Assembly: GCF_014692525.1 (NCBI RefSeq)
Contig: NZ_JACNYL010000004.1
Location: 280,205 to 344,204 of the forward strand
Source of the DNA: Sphingobacterium chuzhouense
Lineage (GTDB): Bacteria; Bacteroidota; Bacteroidia; Sphingobacteriales; Sphingobacteriaceae
DNA: 64,000 bases
Reading direction: 5' to 3'
This document shows positions 63,928 through 64,000 of the stretch, piece by piece (the first letter of the stretch is position 1; every line of letters starts with the position of its first letter). The position numbers and the translations under genes are program-made. Below the pieces are notes generated by a model, which worked only from the letters and a program-made list of their open reading frames with translations, was not told the DNA's origin and searched no databases.

Positions 63928-64000
<73 letters not shown>

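Overview
The window looks like chromosomal DNA of a Bacteroidota bacterium of the Sphingobacteriaceae (Sphingobacterium or a close relative). Support comes from several Bacteroidota-type promoters (a -33 TTG paired with a -7 TAnnTTTG), a SusC/SusD locus, a three-subunit B-type succinate dehydrogenase with one cytochrome b subunit, AT-rich intergenic DNA and the 5' end of a 16S rRNA gene at the right edge. I see no phage, insertion sequence, CRISPR array or tRNA gene.

Layout. 1-410: end of a GDP-mannose 4,6-dehydratase gene. 510-5252: a coiled-coil membrane protein and a very large NtrY-like sensor kinase. 5344-8893: sdhCAB. 9073-13556: housekeeping genes (outer-membrane barrel, CsbD-like protein, CsaA-like tRNA-binding protein, tadA, Mn-type sod, recA, nth). 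13628-17767: a subtilase, an S9 oligopeptidase and a small membrane protein. 17928-21199: an arginine block (GNAT acyltransferase, argG, argC) behind a long leader holding a 44-codon ORF that ends in CGA arginine codons. argH lies apart at 54509.

21203-45523 is the accessory part. A divergent GntR-type regulator faces a co-directional run of twelve genes of about 22 kb: susC, susD, two paralogous Fn3-endonuclease/exonuclease/phosphatase proteins, a FISUMP lipoprotein, a six-hairpin-like protein, an FMN-binding-like protein, a Tat-exported FAD oxidoreductase, a GH106-like glycosidase, a glycerophosphodiester phosphodiesterase, a second FAD oxidoreductase without a signal peptide, and a sodium:solute symporter. 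Short gaps or stop/start overlaps and a strong terminator at the far end suggest one operon. Putative operators built on CCAGAC lie at the regulator promoter and twice upstream of susC. Between regulator and susC is a non-coding array of about 26 degenerate copies of a roughly 21-bp repeat. I read the locus as a utilisation system for a glycan or glycoconjugate carrying phosphodiester groups, with a flavin redox step; the substrate is inferred, not known.

45538-53882 returns to core functions: a His-rich lipoprotein, heme precursor genes hemA-hemCD (fused)-hemB-hemL, a DUF2027-like protein, aat and rbfA. 53883-63418 holds a possible small minus-strand RNA, argH, galM, a dGTPase, topB, a dicarboxylate/glutamate symporter, a conserved hypothetical and a TonB-C-like protein. 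The window ends in an rRNA leader with two tandem promoters and the first bases of 16S rRNA.

Functions come from reading motifs and family patterns by eye. No database search was run. Residue positions given as exact were counted from the sequence; domain limits are approximate.
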